Shown: positions 26,694 to 35,934 of the stretch, piece after piece | Layout of the letters: every line of letters starts with the position of its first letter | Position numbering within the stretch: the stretch's first letter is position 1 | DNA from: Nocardiopsis ganjiahuensis DSM 45031 | GTDB taxonomy: Bacteria; Actinomycetota; Actinomycetes; Streptosporangiales; Streptosporangiaceae | Assembly (NCBI RefSeq): GCF_000341085.1 | Contig: NZ_ANBA01000009.1 | Location: forward strand, 248,001-312,000 | Length of the DNA stretch: 64,000 bases | Direction: 5' to 3' | The notes under the pieces: model-generated | Told to the model about the DNA's origin: nothing | Databases searched by the model: none | The model's input: only the letters and a program-made list of their open reading frames with translations | Position numbers and translations under genes: made by a program

Positions 26694-26783
26694 AAGACCA
26701 TCCCCGCGTGCGCGGGGAGCAGTGCTCGGCGGCGCGGATGATCGCGTCTACCTCGGGTCCATCCCCGCGTGCGCGGGGAGCAT
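26694..26783 (-). CRISPR. Two-repeat CRISPR mini-array (one spacer)
   Basis: Repeats at 26694-26722 (first three bases changed, AAGACCA for GGGTCCA) and 26755-26783 (last base changed), with one 32-base spacer at 26723-26754. The repeat is the same as in the large arrays. The sequence to its right does not resemble the other leaders, so this is probably a cut-off or dying piece. Confidence 0.85.
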
Positions 26784-26877
26784 AGTGGTGGAGGTTCTTT
26801 TTCAAAGTACGCCAATGCTCGCAGATCTGGTTACCTCTATGAACTGAGAGCGACCACCTCCGCTACGTTGTGTCGCC

Positions 26878-27522
26878 ATGAGGAACTTGGTGTGGCAGTG
26901 GGTCGTGGGATCGCTTGTCGTAGTCAGCGTGGTCGGATGTTCTGCTTCGGAGGCCGAAGACGTGGCCGAGCCAGAAGTAGTGACTGAACCTGAAGAGGCG
27001 GGACCACCGTCGGCCTCTCAGCAAGTCGGCGTGGTCTACTCGGCTTTCGGAAGTGGGCCCAATGCTCTCGACTATGAGGTGCGGGTTGAGATGGGTGAAC
27101 CTCTGGCGCCGGGAGTGTTCGGGTGTGATCTGGCCACATTCGAGGACGAGGTCATCGTGCCGTTCACCATGACCTTGGTGCACACCCACGAGACCGCTCA
27201 CGCGGCGCTGACCGTTGAGGAGACCGGGCCCGACGGGGAGCCGATTCGGGTGTACACCCCCCGACACATGAAGGTCGAGGCGGTTGGAGAGGCAGGCCCG
27301 GTGCGGTGGGCGCCCAAAGCGGGCACCACATGCACCGACCAGCCCGACATGGAGTCGTATGTCTCGCTGGCATGGCAGCCGGGCGAACAGGCGGTCATGC
27401 CGGGATACCTAGCTGGGGTACCCGAGGCAGACCCGACCGGATCCGGTCTGATCATCGAGATGACCCGAGACTCTTGGGAGATCCATCAGGGGGAGCCCGA
27501 ACCGCTCACCGTGACCTACTGA
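26878..27522 (+). CDS. Hypothetical secreted lipoprotein
   Basis: 214-aa protein with a lipoprotein signal: a short N-terminus, hydrophobic VVGSLVVVSVVGC and a lipobox Cys at about residue 21. A Glu/Val/Pro-rich linker (AEPEVVTEPEEAGPP) leads to a beta-rich C-terminal part with two further cysteines (VFGCDLATF and TTCTDQPD). No catalytic motif is recognised. It resembles many actinomycete lipoproteins of unknown role, and its GC content is a little lower than its neighbours. It lies between the CRISPR mini-array and array 2. The start is by signal-peptide position; no strong ribosome site is visible. Confidence 0.7.
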   Translation: MRNLVWQWVVGSLVVVSVVGCSASEAEDVAEPEVVTEPEEAGPPSASQQVGVVYSAFGSGPNALDYEVRVEMGEPLAPGVFGCDLATFEDEVIVPFTMTLVHTHETAHAALTVEETGPDGEPIRVYTPRHMKVEAVGEAGPVRWAPKAGTTCTDQPDMESYVSLAWQPGEQAVMPGYLAGVPEADPTGSGLIIEMTRDSWEIHQGEPEPLTVTY

Positions 27523-27541
27523 CGAGCATGAACCTGCTTCA

Positions 27542-27780
27542 GGATGGAGAACGGTGGGCCAAGGGGGCGGGAAGGGAAGGGCTGTAGCGTGCCCACTTAC
27601 CCCCGGACAGCGTCGCCCATCGCTCCATCGTTGTTGGGGAGAATCCGAGTAGTTGGCCGATCACCGTGGGTGGGAGCTGGCGTACGTAATCCAGCAGAGC
27701 ACTGTTACGCGCCGACCGAACCTCGATACCCAACGCGGTGAGCCTGCGAGCGAGGCTGCGGGGGTGCAGGGAACGGCCGG
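27542..27780 (-). pseudogene. C-terminal remnant of a tyrosine-recombinase-like protein
   Basis: The minus strand encodes about 75 residues (HPRSLARRLTALGIEVRSAR, then ALLDYVRQLPPTVIGQLLGFS, then RWATLSGGKWARY). They match my memory of the tail of actinomycete phage-integrase-like proteins, where LPxxVLAxLLGxSxxTAxRW is frequent. No catalytic Arg-His-Arg-Tyr portion remains: its upstream end runs directly into the distal end of CRISPR array 2. It is read as a truncated mobile-element relic. Confidence 0.6.
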
Positions 27781-27820
27781 GGAAGAGGCAGCCCGACCAG
27801 CCTCGCCTCGGGCAGGGATC

Positions 27821-30800
27821 CGGTCCATCCCCGCGTGCGCGGGGAGTAGTCGGGGCTTTCCTCGTCGCTCTTGATTCGGCCGGGTCCATCCCCGCGTGCG
27901 CGGGGAACAGGGTGCGCTCGGCCTGGAAGTGTTCGGTGGCCTGGGTCCATCCCCGCGTGCGCGGGGAGTCAGGTGTCGGGTGGGGCGGATGGCTTCGTCG
28001 TGGCGGGTCCAACCCCGCGTGCGCGGGGAGCAGGTCGGGCCCTTGCCCCAGGAGGTGGACGTCCGGGGTCCAACCCCGCGTGCGCGGGGAGCAGTCCGAC
28101 CAGTCCGGCCGGAGCGTGGACGTGCGGGGTCCAACCCCGCGTGCGCGGGGAGCAGTCCGTGGACAGGGGCGCCCAGCGGCGCCAGCTGGGTCCAACCCCG
28201 CGTGCGCGGGGAGCAGCCCGTTTACCCTGGTCCACACGGGACATAGGCGGGTCCAACCCCGCGTGCGCGGGGAGCAGCGGAACACGAACGCGTCCCAGAC
28301 CGGTTCCGTGGGTCCAACCCCGCGTGCGCGGGGAGCAGCCGCAGATCACGACCCGAGATCCCCTCTGCCTGGGTCCAACCCCGCGTGCGCGGGGAGCAGA
28401 CCACGGCGGCCAGGTCGTCCAGGCCGAGACCGGGTCCAACCCCGCGTGCGCGGGGAGCAGGCCCTCAAGCGGTGGCAGGACGGCGGCCGTGAGGGTCCAA
28501 CCCCGCGTGCGCGGGGAGCAGATGAGTCCTCCGGGGGAGTCGGTCAATTGCTGGGGTCCATCCCCGCGTGCGCGGGGAGCAGGCGCTGGGGTTCACCGCC
28601 TGGAGCCACTGGTGGGGTCCATCCCCGCGTGCGCGGGGAGCAGACGAAAGGGAAGCCGCTGCACTCGGCGTCGAGGGGTCCATCCCCGCGTGCGCGGGGA
28701 GCAGATCATCGCGGCCGCCTTCGCTCCCATGGCGCTGGGTCCATCCCCGCGTGCGCGGGGAGCAGGACATCACCCGCGCGGACACGGCGTTTCAGCAGGG
28801 TCCATCCCCGCGTGCGCGGGGAGCAGGTGACCCGGTGCCCCGGCCCGCCATGGGTGGTGGGTCCATCCCCGCGTGCGCGGGGAGCAGGAGGATCACGAGG
28901 TCGCCAGCTACCGGCTGGTGGGTCCATCCCCGCGTGCGCGGGGAGCAGTGCTCGGCGAGCCACATGGCGACCTGCGGGTAGGGTCCGTCCCCGCGTGCGC
29001 GGGGAGCAGGTACCCGGCCGCCCGCAGAGACGCGAGGAGCGCGGGTCCATCCCCGCGTGCGCGGGGAGCAGTCGCCTACGTCACCGACCAGCGTGTCTGT
29101 GAGGGGTCCATCCCCGCGTGCGCGGGGAGCAGTGGGAGTCCTTGCGGGCCTGCGCCCGCGCCTCGGGTCCATCCCCGCGTGCGCGGGGAGCAGGGCCACC
29201 GTCCAGGACTGGCTGCTTCGGGTGCGGGTCCATCCCCGCGTGCGCGGGGAGCAGACTCCGCGTGCAGCGTCGGGGCCCGCCTCCGGGGGTCCATCCCCGC
29301 GTGCGCGGGGAGCAGCGGACCAGCGCGGCCGAGACTTCCTCAGCCCGGGGTCCATCCCCGCGTGCGCGGGGAGCAGGCGTTCCTGTCGGCGTACTGGCCT
29401 GCCATCCCGGGTCCATCCCCGCGTGCGCGGGGAGCAGTGACGATCTCCCGAAGACCGGACCCGGGCGACGGGTCCATCCCCGCGTGCGCGGGGAGCAGGT
29501 TCGGGGCGCGCCACCCGTCGAGCCGGGCCTGGGTCCATCCCCGCGTGCGCGGGGAGCAGGTTCGGGGCGCGCCACCCGTCGAGCCGGGCCTGGGTCCATC
29601 CCCGCGTGCGCGGGGAGCAGGCCGGCCAACGGCACGTGCACGCGCCGTTCGGGGGTCCATCCCCGCGTGCGCGGGGAGCAGCACACGGGCGTCCCGGGCC
29701 AGGTTCCGGGACTGGGTCCATCCCCGCGTGCGCGGGGAGCAGCAACCGGTCCCGGATCAGCTCCCACCGGTCCGGGGTCCATCCCCGCGTGCGCGGGGAG
29801 CAGTCGACATCCAACGTCGCGACCAACTCGCCCACGGGTCCATCCCCGCGTGCGCGGGGAGCAGTTGACTACGTTGGATACGGTGCTTTTCGCCGAGGGT
29901 CCATCCCCGCGTGCGCGGGGAGCAGGCAGCCGCCACCAGCCCCACGACCAGGTACACGGGTCCATCCCCGCGTGCGCGGGGAGCAGCAGACGTCCACCCA
30001 CGGCTGGCTCAGAGACCCGGGTCCATCCCCGCGTGCGCGGGGAGCAGCTGCTGCTCTTCTCGCTGCTGCTTTTGGGCTTGGGTCCATCCCCGCGTGCGCG
30101 GGGAGCAGACCACCACCCCCGGTGGAGAGATCGCCTGGGAGGGTCCATCCCCGCGTGCGCGGGGAGCAGTGCCCGCAAGCTGGGGACTCTCAGCGCTGAG
30201 CGGGGTCCATCCCCGCGTGCGCGGGGAGCAGCGGCCGTCCAGGACCAGCAGGGCGTCCCGCAGGGGTCCATCCCCGCGTGCGCGGGGAGCAGCAAGCGCT
30301 GCATGGAGACCGGTGTGTGGCCCGGGGTCCATCCCCGCGTGCGCGGGGAGCAGGAAGACGAGTTCTACGTCTACGCCGACGCCCGGGGTCCATCCCCGCG
30401 TGCGCGGGGAGCAGCTGTGTGATGACTCGGCCCGCTCGGTTGCTCTGGGTCCATCCCCGCGTGCGCGGGGAGCAGAGTGGTTGGTGATCCAGCACGCGGA
30501 CAACCTCGGGTCCATCCCCGCGTGCGCGGGGAGCAGAGCAGTGCAGGGGGACGCGGGTGATTTACGCGGGGTCCATCCCCGCGTGCGCGGGGAGCAGAGG
30601 CCCCTATGCCGGAGTTGGACGGCGCGTCGGGGTCCATCCCCGCGTGCGCGGGGAGCAGCGAGGGCGGCTAGGACAGCGGCCGTCCCCGCGAGGTCCATCC
30701 CCGCGTGCGCGGGGAGCAGTGCCTGCTCGGCACCGAGGTCCTGGCCGTCGAGGGTCCATCCCCGCGTGCGCGGGGAGCAGCCGGAGATGAGGGCGGCCTG

Positions 30801-31695
30801 CCAGATGTAGGCGGGTCCATCCCCGCGTGCGCGGGGAGCAGGGTGTCATGCCGTGCCGGTCCTTCTCGGCCGTGGGTCCATCCCCGCGTGCGCGGGGAGC
30901 AGTCTTCGCGAAGCTTCGCGAAGTACAAGCGATGGGGTCCATCCCCGCGTGCGCGGGGAGCAGCAGGTCAGACCGACCGGTCGAAAACGGCCAAGGGGTC
31001 CATCCCCGCGTGCGCGGGGAGCAGTCCAACGTCATCAACCCCTATGCCGGGCGGATGGGTCCATCCCCGCGTGCGCGGGGAGCAGTTGCGGTCAAGGACG
31101 GTGAAGTCGTAGGCGAGGGGTCCATCCCCGCGTGCGCGGGGAGCAGCTTCCGCGGCATCGACGACCTGTACAACGCCATGGTCCATCCCCGCGTGCGCGG
31201 GGAGCAGCCAACACCCCCCGCCTTCCGCTCCACACCAACGGGTCCATCCCCGCGTGCGCGGGGAGCAGAGCTCCTCGCACAGGCGACGGTAGACCTTCGC
31301 GGGTCCATCCCCGCGTGCGCGGGGAGCAGGAGAACAGCGGCTTCGACCAGACCACGGCCAGGGGTCCATCCCCGCGTGCGCGGGGAGCAGGCCCTGAGTC
31401 GAGCCAGAGCGTCGCCCTGGACGGGTCCATCCCCGCGTGCGCGGGGAGCAGCAGCTCTGGGTCAGCGCTGACCCCATCCGGCCGGGTCCATCCCCGCGTG
31501 CGCGGGGAGCAGCAGTCGGGGCACGTCGTGGCGTCGTCGGGGATGGGTCCATCCCCGCGTGCGCGGGGAGCAGCCCCACCGAGGGCGCCCAGTGACCGCC
31601 ATGACGGGTCCATCCCCGCGTGCGCGGGGAGCAGGCATGGGCGGAGGTCGCGCGCGGGCTGGCGCTGGGTCCATCCCCGCGTGCGCGGGGAGCAG
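27821..31695 (-). CRISPR. CRISPR array 2, type I-E, 64 repeats and 63 spacers
   Basis: 29-nt repeats with a 61-base period (29+32; spacers mostly 32, a few 33). On the minus strand the repeat contains stem CCCCGC-GCAC-GCGGGG and ends in the handle ATGGACCC, like the AUGGACCG handle of T. thermophilus I-E, so the array is read leftwards. The leader (31696-31793) and cas2 adjoin the right end. The left end is degenerate: repeats at 27821, 27882 and 27943 carry changes, one with an inserted base. Nine consecutive repeats (28005 to 28493) share CCAACC in place of CCATCC. Repeats at 28981, 30691 and 31179 have single changes. Spacers 29499-29530 and 29560-29591 are identical. Confidence 0.98.
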
Positions 31696-31793
31696 ACTTT
31701 TTGACCTGGCAACTTACCAGTGGCAAGCAGCGATTTTTCCAACTTCTCGAAAGTTGGACATTAGACACATGCAACCCATAGGCACCATATCGC
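31696..31793 (-). promoter_or_regulatory. Leader of CRISPR array 2
   Basis: 98 bases, AT-rich relative to the genome, between the first (newest) repeat and the cas2 stop. It has TGACCTG near the repeat junction and a dyad CCAACTT-N5-AAGTTGG at 31739-31757 beginning 44 bases from the repeat. GTTGGACATTAGACA resembles the leaders of arrays 3 and 4. It should hold the array promoter and the integration signals, but no clear -10/-35 pair stands out. Confidence 0.75.
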
Positions 31794-32147
31794 TCACCGC
31801 TTTCCAAACCTGCGCCGTTTGGAAGCCTTGCTCCAACCGGTCTTGGCAACACTCGAGCGCCTGCTGGCGGGCTTCTTGGGACGATGCATCAGAACCAATC
31901 CTTCGTGGTCCTTCGGTTCCCAGTCGTGCTCGAAGGTCTCGAAGGCGAATCCCTGCTCTGAATCGTTTCCGTACACCAGCAGGGCGCGACCGTTGTTCGC
32001 GTACTCCTGGACCTCGGCCCACAACGCCTCCCTGACCCTTCGGGAGGGGTTCCCGATGAAAACCCCCGTCGAGATCTCCATCAGCCAGCGGCTGAGAAAT
32101 CCCCTCAGCCCCTTGGGGCACTTGGCAAGCACGATGACGGTCACCAC
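31794..32147 (-). CDS. cas2: Cas2, type I-E
   Basis: 117-aa Cas2e, partner of Cas1 in spacer integration; in I-E systems it is a structural subunit of the integrase. It opens MVTVIVLAKCPKGLRGFLSRWLMEISTGVFIGNPSRRVRE, closely following E. coli Cas2 (LRGRLAIWLLEVRAGVYVG), and GFAFETFEHDWEP matches the I-E strand-swapped region. The C-terminus is longer and very basic (RRSSVAKTGWSKASKRRR). The GTG at 32147 overlaps the cas1 stop by 7 bases; the next GTG at 32144 (4-base overlap) is equally possible. It is the last gene of the operon and lies against the leader. Confidence 0.95.
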   Translation of the reverse strand: MVTVIVLAKCPKGLRGFLSRWLMEISTGVFIGNPSRRVREALWAEVQEYANNGRALLVYGNDSEQGFAFETFEHDWEPKDHEGLVLMHRPKKPASRRSSVAKTGWSKASKRRRFGKR

Positions 32148-33088
32148 ACCACCTCGTCCGGGTGGTGCCGTCCAGCCTCCAGCAACTGGTCTCCGTCACC
32201 GACCAGGCCGACCTTGTCCTCTTCCGTTCCCTCTTCGGCCCCCTCGCCGAGAAGCAGTTTCCGGACGTCCCCCACACACCGCTCGAGCAGACCCTCGGTG
32301 TTGATCCGGTCCCGGAGCAATCTGCGGGTCACACCGTCGACATCCTCGTCGCCCTGAGCGGCCGCGTCGAAGGCCACCGGGATGCCGATCTCCACTTTGT
32401 ACAGATCCGCGATGTCCATGACAAACCCCCGGTCATGTCCCGAGTGCACGAAGCCCAACCCCGGACTGCACCCCAGGGCGACCGTCACCGTGTGCGCCAC
32501 CCCGTAAAGGCACTGCGCCGCGGAGGTGATGCCCTTGTTCGGCGCGTCAGACATGTCGTGCTGGCCGGGTATGTATTTCCGCCCGTGCCAGGGCACCCCG
32601 GTCCGTTCGGACTCGTCCCGGTAACTAGCTTTGACCCGGGCGCTCTCCTTGCCCAGAAGCTGCTGTCGGCTGAACCGCTCGACGTCCAGGTCCGGGAAAC
32701 GCAGCTTGTACATGGTCCGGGCCACGTCCAGCCTCCGTTGCCGGTTGGCCCATGCCGTCGCCTGCGCCTCCACCATCCGGGAGGAGCTCGTCAGGCCCCG
32801 CCCCGCTGCGTAGAAGCGGACCCCGTGCTCGCCCACCCAGACGACGCTGGCACCACACTCCCCCAGGACTTTCATCGCGGCCTGGGTCACGGTCGTCCCC
32901 GGGCCCAGGAGAAGCGTGCCGATGGTCGCTCCGGGGATGTACCGGGTCCCGTCACCGTCCTCGGCAGTGATGGCGTTGTCCTCCCGGTGCACCACGCACC
33001 GTTCCAGGTAGACGAACGACACCCGATCCTTCATCCGGGTCAGCTCCCGCGGCGACAGGGTCCGTCTCCTACCGACCGTCGTCATCAC
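32141..33088 (-). CDS. cas1: Cas1, type I-E integrase
   Basis: 315-aa Cas1e, the metal-dependent integrase that inserts new spacers at the leader-repeat junction. The conserved active-site residues are present: Glu148 in LLGKESARVKASY, His215 in GFVHSGHDR and Asp225/Asp228 in FVMDIADLYK. ERCVVHREDNAI and GASVVWVGEHGVRFYA belong to the N-terminal dimerisation domain. The start is GTG at 33088 (overlapping the cas6e stop by four bases) or the ATG directly after it at 33085. The C-terminal about 45 residues are Glu/Gly/Asp-rich. All catalytic residues are intact, so adaptation should be functional. Confidence 0.96.
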   Translation of the reverse strand: MMTTVGRRRTLSPRELTRMKDRVSFVYLERCVVHREDNAITAEDGDGTRYIPGATIGTLLLGPGTTVTQAAMKVLGECGASVVWVGEHGVRFYAAGRGLTSSSRMVEAQATAWANRQRRLDVARTMYKLRFPDLDVERFSRQQLLGKESARVKASYRDESERTGVPWHGRKYIPGQHDMSDAPNKGITSAAQCLYGVAHTVTVALGCSPGLGFVHSGHDRGFVMDIADLYKVEIGIPVAFDAAAQGDEDVDGVTRRLLRDRINTEGLLERCVGDVRKLLLGEGAEEGTEEDKVGLVGDGDQLLEAGRHHPDEVVW

Positions 33089-33822
33089 CCGCTCACCGGA
33101 GCCAGGGTCATCAGCCCGCAGCCGTACGCCTTCGCCCGGCCGATCCCCGCGCTCAGGGCCCGGCGCAGCGCCTCGGGGTCAGTGACGGTCAACCTCCCGT
33201 CGAAGGTCGCGGTGACCACCGGAACCCGCATCCGTTTTCCCTTCCGCTCGGGTCGGGGATCGGGCTTGTCGAAGCCGGCGCTGTTGCGGTCGTGCACCAG
33301 CAGCTCGTAGCCGTCGACCTCCGGCAGGGCCGGGTCCGGATCCTTGGCACGCACCACCTCGAACCCGCACTGCTCCTGCTTCTTCAACAGCCACCCCGCC
33401 TGGTGGCGCGGGGTGACGTGCGCGGTCGGTTTGGTGTCCTCACCGTCCTTGTGCCGGATGCTGTGCACGGGGTTAGCCGTCAGCCGGAACGCCCAGGTCT
33501 GCCCCGCCTCGAGCCTGGAAAGGAAACCGCCGTACTCGTGGGTCTGCCATCCCGAACCCGCTTCGGCGTGGGGCCAACCCGCCTGCTCGACCAGGTGGGT
33601 CAGTTCGGGCCGGTCGGGACTGACGACGTACAGGAACACTTCCGCCCTGGCGTTGCGGTCCACCCGCCACAGCACCCGGGCCTGTCCCGGGCCGCCGCCG
33701 GGGTCTGCGGGCAACAGGTCGGGGAACCCGCCCATCACGGCCGCGTGCATGGCCTGCGGGGAGGACAGCAGCTTCCGGGCTCCGGGCCGGTGGGTGTTGA
33801 AACGGAATCGGGTGAGGTGCAT
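33085..33822 (-). CDS. cas6e: Cas6e (CasE/Cse3) crRNA endonuclease
   Basis: 245-aa repeat-specific endoribonuclease that cuts 3' of the repeat hairpin and stays bound to the crRNA 3' stem in Cascade. The start at 33822 is fixed by the family opening MHLTRFRFN. The catalytic His is at residue 26 (SPQAMHAAVMGGFP), the same position as His26 of the Thermus enzyme. The glycine-rich C-terminal loop GIGRAKAYGCGLMTLAPV is the typical Cas6e RNA-contact motif. It overlaps the cas5e stop by one base. Confidence 0.96.
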   Translation of the reverse strand: MHLTRFRFNTHRPGARKLLSSPQAMHAAVMGGFPDLLPADPGGGPGQARVLWRVDRNARAEVFLYVVSPDRPELTHLVEQAGWPHAEAGSGWQTHEYGGFLSRLEAGQTWAFRLTANPVHSIRHKDGEDTKPTAHVTPRHQAGWLLKKQEQCGFEVVRAKDPDPALPEVDGYELLVHDRNSAGFDKPDPRPERKGKRMRVPVVTATFDGRLTVTDPEALRRALSAGIGRAKAYGCGLMTLAPVSG

Positions 33823-34559
33823 CAGTGGCCTCCCAGCGCGGACAGGGGCTCGTGGTCGGGCGCCGTCTTCACGCGGCGCGGGAAGGGGTTGGGCACGGTG
33901 ACCGAACCGGACCGCACCGCGCGCAGGCCGTAGCGGCGGTGACGCGGATCGAAGCTGATCGGGAGATCGCGCAGGGAGTCGGCCCTGCCGTCCCCGGGGT
34001 CGGCGTCCACCAGCGTGCCCAGTTCGATCTCCGGCCCCTGGCGGCGCCCGACACGACGCTGGTACCAGGCCGAGGCCTGCCACGGCTGGTCGCGCAGGAC
34101 GTCCTCGACCGGGCTCGCGACCGGCTCACCCAGGTCGAGGGGGCGGGACGGCGGGCAGGAACGCCTGCCCAGGTAAGGCAGGTAGACGGGGCCGCGCACC
34201 GCCTCGTACAGCTCCCGGACCAGCTCGGGGTCACCCTCCACCGCGGCGACGAACACCGCGTCGGACAGGTAGAAGCGCTCGGAGACCGGCATGGAAGTAC
34301 CGGTGACCAGGTGGTGGGCGGTCTGGTAGTCGCGCACCCGTGTTCCCGGCTGATCCGCGCGCACCCCGTAGCGGAGCGCCGCCAGGTCGGACAGGTCGGC
34401 GGTGCGGTCCCGGCCCAGGGCCGCGGCGAGCAACCCGACCACTCCGCTCTTGGTGGGGGCGTTCTCGGTGCCCCGGCGGGCGAACCGGGAGGCCGAACCC
34501 CACGCCTGGAGGGGGCCCGCCAGAACCAGGGGCAGGGCGAGTGTGGCGGACCCGCTCAT
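33822..34559 (-). CDS. cas5e: Cas5e (CasD) Cascade subunit
   Basis: 245-aa RAMP subunit that holds the 8-nt 5' handle of the crRNA. Typical Cas5e signatures: LVLAGPLQAWGSASRFARRGTENAPTKSGVVGLLAAALG at residues 11-49 and ALRYGVRADQPGTRVRDYQTAH, then VYLPYLGRRSCPP. The ATG at 34559 overlaps the cas7e stop (ATGA). Its handle-binding role matters here because nine repeats of array 2 would give a changed first handle base. Confidence 0.95.
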   Translation of the reverse strand: MSGSATLALPLVLAGPLQAWGSASRFARRGTENAPTKSGVVGLLAAALGRDRTADLSDLAALRYGVRADQPGTRVRDYQTAHHLVTGTSMPVSERFYLSDAVFVAAVEGDPELVRELYEAVRGPVYLPYLGRRSCPPSRPLDLGEPVASPVEDVLRDQPWQASAWYQRRVGRRQGPEIELGTLVDADPGDGRADSLRDLPISFDPRHRRYGLRAVRSGSVTVPNPFPRRVKTAPDHEPLSALGGH

Positions 34560-35743
34560 GCCTGCGGCGCCTGACGCCGGGCGACGGCCGCGCCGACCTG
34601 CTCGACCAGTTCGGGCAGGGTGACGTCGGCGCCGAGCCCGGAGAGCTTGGCGGTGCGCTCCCCCACCCGGACCACCCAGGTGTCGACGTCGTCGGCGGCC
34701 CCGAAGGCCCGCTCCACCTGCGGCACGTACTCGGCGAGCCGTGCGCTGGCCTGGGCGACGTGCCCGGCCTCGGCCTCGACCGGCTCCTCGAAGGCCCCGA
34801 CGAAACTGATCGGGCGCGAGTTCCGCAGCTTGACGATGACCGCGTCGGGCAGGGTGTGGTTGCCGAAGGTGTTGATCTTGCCGGTGGGCAGCGACTCCAC
34901 GAACCCGCGCACGAACGCCTCCACGGCACGACGCAGCGGTTCGGTGACGGGCTCGTCCTCGCGCAGCCCCTCCCCCAGGTTCTTGCGCAGCAGGTCCACG
35001 TCCACGGCCGCGTAACGGTAGAGGGTGGCGCTGTTGAACTCGACGGTGCCGATCATGCCCGCCCCGGTCTCGTCCTCGGGATTGCGGTCGTCGACCGCCG
35101 TGTAGTAGTCCGACTCGTTCTCCACCGCGTGCACGCTGAGGGCGTGTGCCACCTGCGCGGCGGCGTCGACGTTGATGTCGGCCCCGTCGGCGACCATGCG
35201 GCCGAACAGGGCGATGTCGACGGAGTGGCGGGTGTCCGCGATGGACTTGGCGCGCGCCTTGTTGTCCTTGTCCTTGAGGAAGGCCTTGATGTCCTCGCGG
35301 CCCTCCACGGCGAGCTCGGCGAGCCCGTCGCGCTGGCGGGCACTGAGGAACATGAGGTAGGCGGACTCGGGCGCGGGAGCGGGATCGCCGTTCTTCTTGG
35401 CGGCGTCGGCCTTGCGCTTGGGCGGCTCGATCTTGGAGCCGGTCGCCGTCTGCACCGTCTCGGCGGCGAGGGCGAGCGCCTCGGCCTCCTCGATGGAGGC
35501 GTCCAGCTTCCGGATGCTCGCCGCGATGAGCTCGGCGACGCGCTTGGTACGGGTGCCCAGGTCCTGGGGGTCGACCAGGGCGTCGAAGGCCAGGCGGGTG
35601 GCGCGCTTCCAGGCCTGGCTGGAGACCCGGGAGCGACGGGCGCCGCCGTAGACGGCGGTCTTGGGGGCGCCGGTGTCGTCGCGGTTGAGGTTGCTGGGCG
35701 GCACGGTCTGCAGCACGTGCACGTCGAGAATGGTGCGGCTCAT
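34556..35743 (-). CDS. cas7e: Cas7e (CasC/Cse4) Cascade backbone
   Basis: 395-aa subunit, six copies of which coat the spacer part of the crRNA. The start is MSRTILDVHVLQTVPPSNLNRDDTGAPKTAVYGGARRSRVSSQAWKRA, the conserved Cas7e N-terminus. DTRHSVDIALFGRMVADGADINVDAAAQVAHALSVH and GMIGTVEFNSATLYRYAAVD are further family blocks, and KINTFGNHTLPDAVIV is close to the C-terminal thumb region. The ATG at 35743 follows a weak GAGGA site. A 191-base gap separates it from cse2, the only sizeable gap in the operon. Confidence 0.96.
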   Translation of the reverse strand: MSRTILDVHVLQTVPPSNLNRDDTGAPKTAVYGGARRSRVSSQAWKRATRLAFDALVDPQDLGTRTKRVAELIAASIRKLDASIEEAEALALAAETVQTATGSKIEPPKRKADAAKKNGDPAPAPESAYLMFLSARQRDGLAELAVEGREDIKAFLKDKDNKARAKSIADTRHSVDIALFGRMVADGADINVDAAAQVAHALSVHAVENESDYYTAVDDRNPEDETGAGMIGTVEFNSATLYRYAAVDVDLLRKNLGEGLREDEPVTEPLRRAVEAFVRGFVESLPTGKINTFGNHTLPDAVIVKLRNSRPISFVGAFEEPVEAEAGHVAQASARLAEYVPQVERAFGAADDVDTWVVRVGERTAKLSGLGADVTLPELVEQVGAAVARRQAPQA

Positions 35744-35934
35744 GGGGAGTGTCCTCGTCTGGTCGGTGCGGTTCAGTGTTCGATGCGGTGCTGCGGGTGC
35801 GGGGTGGTTCGGCGGGCCCAAGGGCCCCGGATGCGCCCGGTGACGGCGGGATGCGCAGCGGTGGGGCGCGTCCGTCCGGGGCGCGTGTTCACTCGGGACG
35901 CGCGTTGGCCTGGGACGCGTTCGGACCCGAGGGC

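Noticed and set aside
27821-31695. Transcription of the arrays from the plus strand
   Set aside because: The 3' part of the minus-strand repeat is the I-E type handle ATGGACCC, degenerate repeats lie at the left ends, and the shared leaders and cas1-cas2 lie at the right. The only point for the plus strand is that the array 4 stem variant would keep a G-U pair there, which is weak.
27738-31711. Long ORFs of hundreds of residues with repeating RVHPRVRGEQ, GPSPRARGA or GSIPACAGSS units
   Set aside because: They are translations of the CRISPR repeats in three frames; the 61-base period is not a multiple of three, so each repeat appears in the next frame. No ribosome sites; not genes.
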